Assembly: GCA_036852015.1 (NCBI GenBank)
Contig: JAANDG010000420.1
Span: 1 to 64,000, forward strand
Direction: 5' to 3'
Length of the DNA: 64,000 bases
From: Pelodera strongyloides
Lineage: Eukaryota > Nematoda > Chromadorea > Rhabditida > Rhabditidae
In this document: piece by piece, positions 1-11,152 of the stretch
Layout of the letters: each line of letters starts with the position of its first letter
Position numbering within the stretch: the first letter of the stretch is position 1
Program-made: the position numbers and the translations under genes
Notes under the pieces: generated by a model
What the model saw: the letters and a program-made list of their open reading frames with translations, nothing else
Told to the model about the DNA's origin: nothing
Databases searched by the model: none

Positions 1-80
1 GGTTATCCCTGCCCCGACTTTGGCTCGAAAGAAGTCCGGGTTACTTTACCCCTGTCGGAGAGGTATCCCGGGTTAAAGGA

Positions 81-502
81 GGCCCACGAGAAAATTTGTC
101 CCAATTTACTTGCACAGAATTCCGGAATTTCAGAAATATTCTGTGAAAACCGCATTTCTTTGCACCTAGAACTCACAGAGATATTCCCCGGCAAACAGTT
201 CGGTCAGGTACCGTAGTCAGAATCAATTTTTGCGCATATGTAGGGCATTATAGTATTGGAAACGACGTGTTCTAATCGTATGAATGATCTTCATTCATTT
301 AGCCATTATTATGAAGAGAAAGAATGCTAATGGATTGATGTAAACGTAAAAACGTTTCTGACTACGGTACCTGGCCGAACTGTGTGCCGGGGAATATCTC
401 TGTGAGTTCTAGTTGCAAAGAAATGCGGTTTTCACAGTAATATTTCTGAAATTCCGGACATTCTGTGCAAGTAAATTGAGGAGAACTTTTTTCTCGTGGG
501 CC
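81..502. repeat. Imperfect inverted repeat (foldback-like, about 420 bp)
   Basis: The left arm (about 81-222) is repeated in reverse complement at about 356-502 with a few mismatches and small indels. Both arms include the block CAGAGATATTCCCCGGCA and the inner block GGTACCGTAGTCAG. About 130 bp of unrelated A+T-rich sequence lies between them. Beyond the arms the flanks (1-80 and 503-600) are also loosely related, so the element may be larger and cut by the window edge. No clear target-site duplication was found. It is best read as a non-autonomous foldback or MITE-type element. Confidence 0.7.
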
Positions 503-600
503 TCTCCCTTTAAATTTTTGTGAAACGGGTTTTTCTCTCGCGAGGCTGGGTTAGGGTCCCTACCCCGGAGTTAAATTTTTGTGAAACCGGCCTCAGGAAA

Positions 601-1618
601 CAGTTTCTCAGTAAAAGTAAAATGAATTAGAAAGCTGAGCTCCGTGAACTTCAGTCGAGACGATTGGAAAAATAAGAAATGGAACTGTGCTCATAGCTTA
701 TTGAACCATCACACATACGCGATATTTGGAAAACCTTTTATTTGCCATAATAACACACCGCTAGCTTAAGCTAAGCCTTATGCGCAACTTATTTCTCCGC
801 TTATTTTTGGGAAATGGAGTGGTGGTCTTATTACCTTTTTACTGAAAGACCCACCAATTCACCAAGAAACCCCCACCCCAAAAATGTCATGTAAATACAA
901 CAAAAGCAACTGTAAGCGGAGCTATGAGATGAGACGTATTTTCAGAATGATATGTCTTGTCTCCTAATTTATTTTATTGGTCTGATCATAGGTGACAATT
1001 ACAGAAACGTAGCGTACACCTCTATTATGTTTTTTTTCTTACGGCTTACTGTAGATATTAGCACTTCTTCATAGATCTACAAAGACGTAAGCGGTCTTCT
1101 ACAAAACCGATGACATGTTGGCAGTTTCCTAAACTGTTCACGGACTGACAGTATCGTTACTACTGAACCGCGTGAGTATTGTATATTGTATTGTATATTG
1201 TGGTCAACAAAGGGCCAGTGGGACAGAGGATATAAAGAAACCCAGACAGAAAACCGCAGTCTGAAACCCCCCCCCCCACTCGAGATCTCTTCTAATCCCT
1301 TTCCACCCAAAGAGTTCAACGCGTGTTTTCCAAGGTTTGGATATTACACTATGCAATCACTGTATTATCCAATTCAAACATTTATTAGGTTATATTTTAC
1401 TGGAATTTATTCACTTACGGTTTTAGTTAGTCTTTCTGGAAATCTTGAAAGTCACCGGTCTCTTAGGAAAAACTGTTCCCAAATATTCAATCAGTGTCTT
1501 TCATAAACACTTTATCAGGAATATGATTCATATTTTTCAAAAGAACACAATTGAAGTTTTAACAAAAGAAAAAAAATAAGAGAAAATACAAACAAAAACT
1601 TCACTCACAAGAGATGAC
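601..1618. other. Spacer, no gene recognised
   Basis: A+T-rich sequence with stops in all frames. Two overlapping short ORFs on opposite strands around 1077-1506 look like chance. The only distinctive feature is a run of C at about 1267-1277. The right end of the stretch leads into the promoter of the first secreted-protein gene. Confidence 0.5.
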
Positions 1619-1626
1619 TATATAAA
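1619..1626 (+). promoter_or_regulatory. TATA box of first small secreted-protein gene
   Basis: TATATAAA lies 49 nt before the ATG at 1675. A start about 30 nt downstream of it would give a leader of roughly 20-25 nt. Unlike several other genes here, this gene has no splice acceptor just before its ATG. Confidence 0.5.
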
Positions 1627-1674
1627 GGGATTGGAACTTTGGAGAAGTATAGAAGCACTCCATATCAAACCGGC

Positions 1675-3936
1675 ATGATTCCTGTTATTCTCGGACTTGT
1701 GCTTCTTCAATGTGTAACTCTGATTAGCGGAGCCGGCTACCCTTCACTGTCCGAATGCAACCTACGTAAACCATATGTACCTTTTCCTGTACCGGTCAGT
1801 TGATTTAGTTTGTCCCTAATACTTTAGATATGGATTAATGCGCACAAGCTATAAAACAGTTAGGCAACAGAAGACACACGAAAAACTAGGTCAGCAGTCA
1901 GGGAAAAGTTTCTTGCATGATCGGGCATTTTTTTGTTGCAATCTTATTATATAAAGGAGAAGAGTTTACTTTTTTGTTTGAAGCCGCGTGTGAACGCAAC
2001 GAAATCCTTTTATAAAGAAAATTTTCTATTCACAATCGAATGAGAACATACAAAACCTTTGCCGCTGGCGGGATTCGAACCCACAGCAGCTCACAATCTC
2101 TCGCTTCACAGTCCAACGCTCTACCTGCTGAGCTATGCTAGCTTATCACAAGGATAATCCTCTGCCCCACATACAGCACCTTCAATAGCAAATTTGCATG
2201 GTAGCATTAGTCGAGTGGTGATCCAACTGATTATTATACGTTTCCACAATCAGAGACGTGTGTATGTGTGGTAGGAGAAAGAGACGAGAGTTAACTTTTT
2301 AAATTGCAGCAATCCTTTTTTAAAATAGGGAATTCCTCCAGTCGGAGAAGAGCCCGTAGGGCTCTTCGATCGGCTGGTAGTGTGGTAGTTTATAGTTTTG
2401 TGATGTCAATTCGTCAATGCAATTCGGACTATAAGCAACTAACTAAAGGGCAAAGAGTATAGTATATACACTATTTATACCAACTACTGTATAAATACAC
2501 TACTTAAACCAACTACACAAGGGAGTGCGTTTTGCGAAAAAAAAAATGTTTCTTTCAGCAACTGGAGCACATGATGACTGAACTATTCGACTGTGAGCAA
2601 CGTAGGTGGTTTTTTGAAACTTAAAATATTAATTATCGTATAAAAAGCTGCACGAACAAATAAAAAGACCTCAATAGTACCATCATTTATAACTAAAAAT
2701 GCATTTCAGGATCGGATCACTATTTCGAATGGAATCGAGTGAGCCTTTTTGTAATGTATGAAGGACTTGTCAACGCTTACCATCCCTATAATAAATAAAA
2801 TTAAGATAATATATTAACCAAGTACATGTCTTCGTAACTCACAAAAAGTAACCTAGTCTTAAGAATATTTGTATAAATGTGTATAATAAGTAATATTGAT
2901 TTAAGATTTAATATGCGAACAGAGCTCTGTCGTCATAACCAAGTACGTGTTTCCTAACCTCCCAAAAAGTAAACGTAATCTCAATAATATTTATATGTCA
3001 ATCGCAATTCCAGGTGACGAAGAACGACAATAACTGTGGAAGAGCCTCGGTGATGTTTTCCAGTACGATGGGACAGATTCTCAGAAGCTGTGAGAATGGA
3101 AATGGTAGATATCTTCACATAATATACACATATTTTCTAAACTAGAGTAAAAAACTAAAGCCATATTGATCAACCTAGTCCGTCGAAATTGTGCAGCGAG
3201 ATTATGGGGAGCTTCAAGCCTCCTTCTCAGAAATCCCATAGCTAATGACGTCTTGTGGATAAGCGCGAATTATGAATAACAGTCATTCTGGCAAGGCAGT
3301 AGCATTTTCTAAGTGAACAAATCCTCTCAAGATGGAATAGATTTCAAAAGATCCACACGCCTAGTCTAAATTTTTCTTAACCAATATAGAAAATAATGAA
3401 ACACTAAAAACGGACACTATTACCGTGAACCGATCCATTTAATTGCTTCGAAAATTGTCCCATTCAATTGCACAAGTTTTTTTCGTGTATGAATATTTCC
3501 AGATATAAACTTTGTCTGTTTTGCGAATACCAAGTGTCATCAGGATGGGCAACTGTCAAAAGCAGAATGCAATCGATCGTATGTTTTTTTTTATGATTTA
3601 GAAACCACAAAATCGCAAATTATATAATATTTTATAAAAATTCATTGAAATATAGTTGTTTATAAAATACAGTACACCGTCCGTTTGTTGCAATTTCTAT
3701 ATATTTCACCGCAATGGGCAGATATAGCTGTTTTCAAGACAACGCTTGATGGACGCATACCGGCATACCATACCCGGAATTTCAAAACCGTTTCAGGGAG
3801 CTTTTGGTGCATTTTTAATAAACAATGAATATAACTTCTTTTCTTCAGTTTCTGCAAGTACCTGGACTCGGTGACAAGCAGCTCAAACGTGTGCAACTCT
3901 GGTGTGCGAGCCGCCTGCAGAGCAGCAGGCTTCTAA
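1675..3936 (+). CDS. Small cysteine-rich secreted protein, paralogue 1 (148 aa, 6 exons)
   Basis: Exons: 1675-1794, 2559-2601, 2710-2738, 3014-3104, 3503-3578, 3849-3936. All junctions have GT/AG and phases add up to 149 codons including the stop. Residues 1-20 form a hydrophobic signal peptide (MIPVILGLVLLQCVTLISGA). The mature protein has many cysteines, most in the C-terminal half. Exon structure, intron phases and motifs such as MMTELFDCE and HYF are shared with the gene at 4435-6365, so the two are tandem duplicates. The family is not recognised and no catalytic motif is visible; a secreted, disulphide-bonded role is inferred only from the signal peptide and cysteines. Intron 1 holds a Helitron-like element (1942-2377). 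Confidence 0.8.
1942..2377 (+). mobile_element. Helitron-like non-autonomous element with tRNA-like insert
   Basis: Starts TCTTATTATATAAAGG after an A and ends CTGG before a T, the TC...CTRR pattern and A/T target of Helitrons. The perfect hairpin GAAGAGCCC-GTA-GGGCTCTTC ends 10 nt before the 3' terminus. It contains a tRNA-like segment on the minus strand (2061-2142). No Rep or helicase coding sequence is present, so it is non-autonomous. It lies in intron 1 of the first secreted-protein gene. Confidence 0.65.
2061..2142 (-). pseudogene. tRNA-His-like segment inside Helitron-like element
   Basis: Read on the minus strand it has an A box (TAGCTCAGCAGG), a B box (GGTTCGAATCC), a D arm and a good T arm, and the loop CTGTGAA gives anticodon GTG (His). 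The 5' and 3' acceptor strands do not pair over 7 bp and the variable region is long, so it is unlikely to be a working tRNA gene. The same segment recurs in three other elements in this window. Confidence 0.65.
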
Positions 3937-3941
3937 ATAAA
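3936..3941 (+). terminator. Poly(A) signal overlapping the stop codon of paralogue 1
   Basis: AATAAA begins on the last base of the TAA stop (3934-3936), giving TAAATAAAG. If used, the 3' UTR would be only about 15-25 nt. Confidence 0.6.
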
Positions 3942-4434
3942 GGATAATGCAATATGGTGTAAAGTACTAATAAAGCATACGAAAAGTTGCATACTACACA
4001 TTATTGTATCTTGCACTTTGCACCTTTATATGGATTGCACGGCAAAAATATAATACAAGAGACGATAGTAATCACAAAAAGAAATTTGCGAGAGCAAGTA
4101 AATAACTGTGATAAAATTACAGAGATTATACATAGGCCCTTAGTCCTTAGTAATAATGGAAACACTGAAGAACCACTGCTTGTCTTAACTGCTTCAACAT
4201 TTTTCCTCACAAAAATCAATGAACAAGTTCACGTCTCCTCTTCACGTCTCCTATTTTCAGTTAGTGTTTTTTTTTATTGGTTTGCATTATTGAGTGAGCG
4301 TTATGAATTATGACGCATATATTATGATCGGAAGTAAAAAAGGAGACACCACATAGTGAACCAAAATACAAATCATTTTTGATGTTTATTTTTTTTTCGA
4401 TTGCGGACAAGATCTATATCGATCTATATTCGAC

Positions 4435-6365
4435 ATGATTTTGTACCTTATTGGACTTTTTTTATTGCAAAGTATACCATCAATTAAAGGAGAACACTAC
4501 AACTACAGAACTCCAGAAGAATGCAATCTTCCTGAGCCATATGTGCCTTATGAAGATCCAGTGAGATTCATTTTTCTAAAAAATTGTCTGTAGTCACATG
4601 AAATTTAAATTTTATTCCACAGTCTAAGAGTGCCTATAAATCTATAAAGTCGATATTACACTCATGTGTTAAAAATACGTATAAACGGTTTAGGAACTCG
4701 AGAATATGATGACTGAACTCTTTGACTGTGAAGAACGTAGGTTTATCATATAAATACTAAAAGGAATGATTGTGGGCAAACATCTTTGTGTTCATAGTAA
4801 ATAAATATACATGTACATTATGCAGAATTAGCTTGTCTGAATCTGGCATGTCCTCAAGTCTCACAATGAGAAATAAAAAGCGGGGAAATTCATTTATTTG
4901 TATATTTTCGCGAGCAAATGATCAGCTTAGTTTTCAGGTGCTGAACACTATTTCGCTTGGCACCACGTGAGTTTACTAGCAATTAGTTTTGACACAGTTC
5001 GCAACCGAATTGACAAGTAAATGTGAGATAAGTGAGTGAAAAGTAATAGCTAGATAATATAAAGTTGCGAGCTTTGTTTGTTTGGTTGTATGTTTGGATG
5101 ATGTGCGTTACGCTCAGGAAGTAAGATTGGTTCAGCTGTAAAAAGGCTGCATATACGGAATGTGTGTGGCGTATCAGCCGTGCGAGTCGGCGGCGCTCAA
5201 GCTCAAAGTACTACGAATAAACTACACACAACATGCAAATCTAGAGAAACGAACATGCTCTAATTTTTTGTAACTACTTTCGAATCCACGCTTCACGGAT
5301 GCATAAAATAGAAAACATGGAATAGAAAGTCGCCGCAGGCGGCGTATCCGTCTGGTAGCTAGATAATTAACGAATGGTCATGACCACCAATCGCTTGAAC
5401 GTTACGAACATCAATAAGTTGGAGCAACAAATAAAACACATGAAAAAATAATTGAATTTGAGTATATCATTGGAAATATCAGGTAGCAAAGCACAAGAAG
5501 AGCTGTGGAACTCCCTTCTACGATCTAGTGAAAGCAAGCGGGGCTGGAAATGGTAGGTGCCTCTATATTGTATTCTTTACTAATAATTTTATCAAGTCTA
5601 CCAAAATGCCCTAAGAATTCTAGGATTTTATTATTATTTTTACTAATTATTTTATCAAAACAAGTTTACCAAAACACCCTAGGATTCTAGGATATTTTTT
5701 TTCTTTTATTTTTGTTTATTTTTATTTTTGTTTATAGTATAGTAGTCCATAGGCCATAGTCGTCCACAATCGTTCGAAGGTCCATGCAGTTGCAGTCTGT
5801 ACGTGTTAAGATTTTCCATCCAATAGATTTTACAAAAATTTTCAGATACCCACTTCATCTGTTTTGCCCATCTCAAATGTATCGAGGGTGGTGATTTGGA
5901 TCGGAAAATTCAGTGCGGTAAAAGGTAATTCTATACAGTTATTAATGTCAGTAGGCACGTGCCGCTTAATCCTAAGGCTCGGCACGGGCTACTGTACATT
6001 ATTAGCTACGGACGCCCCTCATGGAGAGAGTACCCTTTCTTGATGTTTACAGTTATTAATGGATCTTTTCTCACAGTTAGGCAGGCCGAATCTAATCGAG
6101 CCCGAGCGTCACCTCTAATGATTCGTAAAAATTGGACTGGAAACCTACATTTATTTGTTTAAAGTCAAAGTATGTGACACTGGTGCCATCAGGGCAAATA
6201 ATGACGCGCAGTTACTGGAAATGCACGTCAATGAAATGAATCCTTGACTGTTTCAGCGTCTGCAAGTACCTGAAATATGTTACTCGAAATTCTGCAAAGC
6301 TCAATGATGCTGTGCGTTACGCCTGTGCAATTGGAGGGGTCAAGTCGGTCACATCCAAAGCTTAA
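4435..6365 (+). CDS. Small cysteine-rich secreted protein, paralogue 2 (151 aa, 6 exons)
   Basis: Exons: 4435-4560, 4694-4736, 4938-4966, 5483-5552, 5846-5924, 6257-6365; 456 nt in frame, 151 aa. The exon 5 donor at 5924 (after TGCGGTAAAAG) was chosen because the nearer GT gives a frameshift. A signal peptide (MILYLIGLFLLQSIPSIKG) precedes a mature chain sharing ELENMMTELFDCEE, HYFAWHH and ICFAHLKC with its neighbour at 1675-3936. Exons 2 and 3 are the same length in both genes (43 and 29 nt) while exons 1, 4, 5 and 6 vary, and several cysteines of paralogue 1 are missing here. Family and function not recognised. Intron 3 contains a Helitron-like element (5051-5355). Confidence 0.8.
5051..5355 (+). 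mobile_element. Helitron-like element, short subfamily
   Basis: The degraded 5' end (TAGATAATATAAAG) matches the TCTTATTATATAAAG terminus of better copies. The 3' end has hairpin CGCC-GCA-GGCG followed by CTGG before T. The interior is clearly related to the copy at 6481-6879 (shared TTTGGATGATGTGCGTTACG and GGCTGCATATACGGAATGTG). It lies in intron 3 of paralogue 2. Confidence 0.6.
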
Positions 6366-6396
6366 ACTATGTACTAGAGCCAGATAATTCTAAGGA

Positions 6397-6402
6397 AATA
6401 AA
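6397..6402 (+). terminator. Poly(A) signal of paralogue 2
   Basis: AATAAA, 32 nt after the TAA stop at 6363-6365. Confidence 0.5.
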
Positions 6403-6480
6403 AAAATTTCATAAGCTTTATCATGTATATTTTCATCATGCTGCCCGAAAATAACGGATGACAGAAATCCGCAATAGATA

Positions 6481-6879
6481 TCTTATTATATAAAGTTGGG
6501 AGCTTTGTTTGTTTGTTTGTTTGTTTGTTAGATTGATTGTGTGTTTGGATGATGTGCGTTACGCTCAGGAAGTAGGATTGGTTCAGTAGTTCATGTTCCC
6601 ATGCACTGAGCCATCTCACATCCCGAGCGCCCCTCTCATAAAAGTCAAAAAAAGGCTGCATATACGGAATGTGTGTGGTATCTCGTTCGGGCGCGTCCGC
6701 GGCGCTCAAAGTTCTTCGATTAACATACAAAGAACATGCAAATCTATAGCAACAAAAGAAGCAATAAAGCGAGGATTTTAGCATATGCTAATTTTTTGAA
6801 TCACTTTTGAATCCACGTTTCACGTATGTATGAAATAAAAATGTACTAGAAGGTCGCCTCAGGCGGCGCAGCCGTCTGG
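6481..6879 (+). mobile_element. Helitron-like element, short subfamily
   Basis: Intact termini: A|TCTTATTATATAAAG at the left and CGCC-TCA-GGCG hairpin then CTGG|T at the right. It carries no tRNA-like segment. The interior is related to 5051-5355 but is longer. It sits about 80 bp beyond the poly(A) signal of paralogue 2. Confidence 0.65.
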
Positions 6880-8417
6880 TATGTATATAAACTCTATATT
6901 CTTTGCATACACCGTTTTGGCCCTTATGTATACTTTGTGTTTTTATTATCTTCATGATTTATAACTATAACGCATAGTATTGGGGAAATGTTTTGCAAGA
7001 AATGCGGCAACAGCGAGTAAAACGATGACGAAAAATTTTGTTCTCGTACCAATACTCACCGTTACCCTAGTAATTGTCCATGCTTATAAAGATTCGACGA
7101 ACGTTATTCCACTAATTAATCGGTCGAATACCTCGCGGGCATTATAACATTTGGTTTTCTATGGCTAACTGTGGACCTTGGATCGGACGCAACTTTTTTA
7201 AGCAATGAATTTCTCGCTGAAAAGAGCGTTTTTCGTCGGATTTTTTCCAACACTATGTTTTTCATATAACAGTGTTTGGTGAAAACCAAAATAAATAAGT
7301 AGAAATTTTTATTTAACTGTGAAGTGACTGACTGTACATATGTATTGCAGGGAAACAACCATAATCTGACTCAATCAAATATGAAAAGTCTTTTCAGAAA
7401 AACAAATTTATTCGCCAATTACATATTACATCACAGATCATCAAGCAAATCCATCAAAGGCATTGTAAATTAATTATGCATGTATTTGTATTTGTATCTA
7501 TGTACATAAAATAACCCGAAGTAAGGAGGAAGTAGCAAACAAAATGTAAACGAAAGCCTGGAAAAACGTAATAAATGTGAAAATTTGGTCAGTTTTCGTA
7601 AAAAAAATTACAAGAACAAATATCTAGATTCAAAAGCAGAGAATTCAATTTTAACTTTTCGATACCCGTGATTTGCATAAAAAAAATGATTAGATTTTAT
7701 TATAAATCATCCTTCGTTGCTTTGTTATTGTTTTTGGAAATCAATATTTGATTAAATTTTCTTCGAAAAAACAATGATGTATATATGACATAATTTCTTG
7801 TGAGTATATTTAACAGGGCATGATGCAACTAGAACACTATGTTCTATGGATTCAAACATTATATTTCTACTAACTACTGATACAGCAAGATAAATTCAGT
7901 CAAAAAATTAGTCCGAAACGCCTAAAATTAAATATTGTCCAATTTACAGAAATTCTGACAGGCCGCTCGAGAAGAAAATCTGAAATTATGAAATGTTGCT
8001 GGTGTCAACTTTATGACATCTACGGGTAGCTAATGCCGTAAAGATACCTGACCTTGTTAGCTTACAATTAGGTGTATAGTACAACACAGTCTCTTCTAAA
8101 TTCTAGCAAACTAATTGTAAGATGTCACCGCAAGTGTGAAGACGTATTTAGTTTTTTTTTAATAAAAATATATATGCCTGTTAATACCTATTTTCATTGC
8201 CTCCACAATTTTGCACTCCGAATGGATAACACTGTTCCGTTGTCATGTCAAAATAGTAGCGTATTAATAGATCCGATTCCTCCGAATTATCGTTCTTATT
8301 GGAACACAAACCGGAATCTGAATTAAATATGCATGTAATAACGATATCCTCAAGTAAGCTTACTCTGTATTGTGATCGGTCATTCGGTCATATTTGTGCA
8401 TATCAGCATATGCAAAT
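6880..8417. other. Spacer, nothing recognised
   Basis: A+T-rich sequence without an ORF that shows coding bias, homology or splice context. Short ORFs at 7116-7358 and 8072-8535 lack recognisable motifs. Confidence 0.45.
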
Positions 8418-8668
8418 TCAACTGTCCAAAGGACAATATGGGCCTTTGGCAGAGGGGGCTAAATCGCACGAGAAAGTCGCGGAATTACAAAGTATGTTTG
8501 ATCTGTCAAAATATGTGAAGAAGAGCGATTATTAAACCAACCTGGCGGTAAATAACATATGCTCGGAAAATGTTGTACTGCGGCAAAAATAGGTGGGTCA
8601 GGGAATCCGCGCGCCCACACAGCTACCGTATAACCAAGTACAAGGAATAGAATTGAGTAGTACTTCAT
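8418..8668 (-). CDS. Possible small secreted peptide (55 aa, 2 exons)
   Basis: Exon 1 (8668-8542) encodes a convincing signal peptide, MKYYSILFLVLGYTVAVWA, then GFPDPPIFAAVQHFPSICYLPP. A GT donor and a TTTAG acceptor define an 83-bp intron, and exon 2 (8458-8418) adds APSAKGPYCPLDS and a TGA stop. The mature chain would be about 35 aa with two cysteines. The text ICYLPP recalls the start of a Kunitz domain, but the rest of that domain was not found. It could be a genuine small peptide gene, the first exons of a longer gene, or chance. Confidence 0.3.
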
Positions 8669-11101
8669 TACCTGAAATCAGATTTGATTGACACTAGTAT
8701 GGAAGAAAATGTATGTCGTAAAAAAAAAGATAAAACCATGACCAAAGACAAGACATTGAAAATATATAGAAATTGATATTCCGGAAATAATAGAAACGAT
8801 GCTTATCTTTGAGCAATCTAATATACCTAATAGTAGCTGATTGTGACATTAAAAATGTAATGTTCACAAAATGTGTATACATTTTAGATAATTACGCACG
8901 TAACGGTTTACAAATATCCGGAAAAAGCCAATTTTTCAATAGCATGCTAATTAGCGGACGTTTTCGCTTCAGCGCACACAATTTCCACTCAATTAACACG
9001 TAAAATACACATTGACGAAACACGTGCGCATTGAATTATATAAATAAAAAATGTGAGAAAATATGTAGCCCGTATGTGAAAGAATTTAAAGTCCAAACAT
9101 GCATTACATGCAAGGTACAAACAAAGCTCATGATTATATGTTGTATATATATTTCAGGTTTCATATGAAGCTTCGTGCAATAAATCACTATAAAATCATA
9201 CGGGTTTATAATGCAAATCCCATATCGGTCTATAAACCCGATTTTTGAAAATGTATTTTGAGCTTTTGTACTTTGAACAAAAAGTTTTTCTCTTCGGAGA
9301 AATTTTTATAAAAGAAAAAGTATCTACAGTTCGAAGCCGATTACGGTGGCATTTATGTCAAACTTTAAAAACCCGTATTCCCCTCCCCCTGGTTATGGAG
9401 ATCTATGCCAGTTACCGTAACCAAGTGTCAGTTTTAAAATAACAATTACGTATGGTTCACACATCAATGGAGATGAAATTGCGGCCTTATTTTAGTCCTG
9501 AGCTGCTGCGTGCGTAGCACTAACAATAAGTGTTGCTCTAGTATGTTACAATTTGAGTATGATTCACTTTAAATCCACAAAATTGAATAATACGGCATAC
9601 GGCTCTCACAACAGATATATGGTTGTTGCAGTAAGCTCACATCGGAACGCTTTTTTAAAGCCTAGTAAGCATTTACAAATGTAAACATTTAATTGTTTAG
9701 TGGGTAGATTACACTGGTCTGTGCCCAATGAGAGTTCCGTATCCCGGAGGTACAGATGCCTTTTCCCGAAGCTTGTGTTTGTGTGTGTGCCTATGAATTC
9801 GTAAGTCGTTCGGAAAACAAAAGAAGCTCGTTTTTTGCGGGAAGCTTCTCGTTTCATCCTTTCTCTCTATATAACTCTCTTTCTTTCCCTCTATATCTCC
9901 CTCTTTATCTCTCTCTCTCTCTCTTCCTTTACAAAGGACCACGGTAAACCGTTGCCGTGTCTCCATGTGAGACGAGAATGGGTAAATGAGACCGGAAGAT
10001 GGGTTGCACCTTAGAATTTTTAAAGGGGTCCGGCACGTGGTTTTGAAGGTTATGTTGTGCAACTACGTTCAGTACAAGCACTATGTAATTATGTGCCGAA
10101 TATGCGCACAAGCTTGATGGAAGCGCAGTTGTGCAGCACGCTCTTGTCAAACCGTCGCAAGATACTGCAGGTACTATGCATGAAAACATTGTCTACCGTA
10201 GCCTAACGTTCGATTCAAAATTATGTCAAGAAACAGTTCATGGAAAAATAACATAAAAAAATGCCGCAGAATTTTGATAAAGAAGACCCTCGTCGTTGTC
10301 ATATCACAGTAGTCAAAACATCGATCGTATTACAATGCAAAACAGAAGTCATTCAAAATAAAAATGGAAATATAATCGATACCAGTGAAAATATTATCGC
10401 AAAAATATTATAGCAGAGGTTCATGCCTATATAAAAACAGTGTGTCGCCACCGCTTATACTACAACCTAATACAATACACAGTGAAATTGTAAGAACATT
10501 TGCAAACTACTTCAAATATCATAAAATTTGGCAATGTGATGAAAAAATTCTTCATTTTTGTTTCTTTAGCTAACGACAATGCCGTGGTCAATATCCATGG
10601 AGCTGCCATCATCTCAGCACTCATCATAAGTAAACATAAACATTGCTCTGGAATTGTTACTAAATAGATGCTGAATCTGCCTTACTGGACAGAACGAGCA
10701 AACCATTCACTAAGTGTAGAATATAGGATATCAAATATCAAGATACTGGCCTTCTCAGGGGTCAGGGGGTCTATACTTCTATACATGCACTGCGGTAATT
10801 CAGTCGAAACGTATAATACATTTGGAATGGGGAAAATGTACAATATACATGTTGTATTACTGTAGAAATGAGCAAAACTGATTGAAATCAATTGAGACGT
10901 ATTGAGGGGCAATAGAAACAAAACAAAAGATTTATATTTTTCGATGTAAGACCTCCAAGTAAGTGTATATCTACAAGGAAGTTCTAAGATCTATACATCT
11001 ACGTGGATCTGATCTACATACTCCGTTCTATCTTCCCGGCCGATCTATTTTGCATGTACGACCCGATGGAACAGATAGCATGGTACAATACAAATACGCA
11101 C
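8669..11101. other. Spacer, nothing recognised
   Basis: No supportable gene. It includes a CT-rich tract at about 9865-9935 and a short inverted repeat (CGGGTTTATA / TATAAACCCG) at about 9200-9240. ORFs around 9606-10189 overlap one another on both strands and have repetitive composition. Confidence 0.45.
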
Positions 11102-11152
11102 TGTAGATACCGGCCGGTTTTTGAAACACCGGCCGGTTGTATTTCGCTTTAA
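11102..11152. repeat. Deletion derivative of the CCGGCCGGT TTAA-type MITE
   Basis: Two copies of ACCGGCCGGT lie 18 bp apart followed by TATTTCGCTTTAA, the right terminus of the family seen complete at 30599-30786. The left AGCGAA end is absent, so this is a broken or internally deleted copy. Confidence 0.5.

Noticed and set aside
2061..2142. Functional tRNA-His gene
   Set aside because: The A and B boxes are good, but the acceptor strands do not pair and the variable region is too long. The same segment sits in several transposon copies with changing anticodon (GTG/ATG).
8418..8668. Kunitz-domain protein
   Set aside because: Only the ICYLPP start resembles the family; the YGGC and later cysteine motifs were not found downstream.
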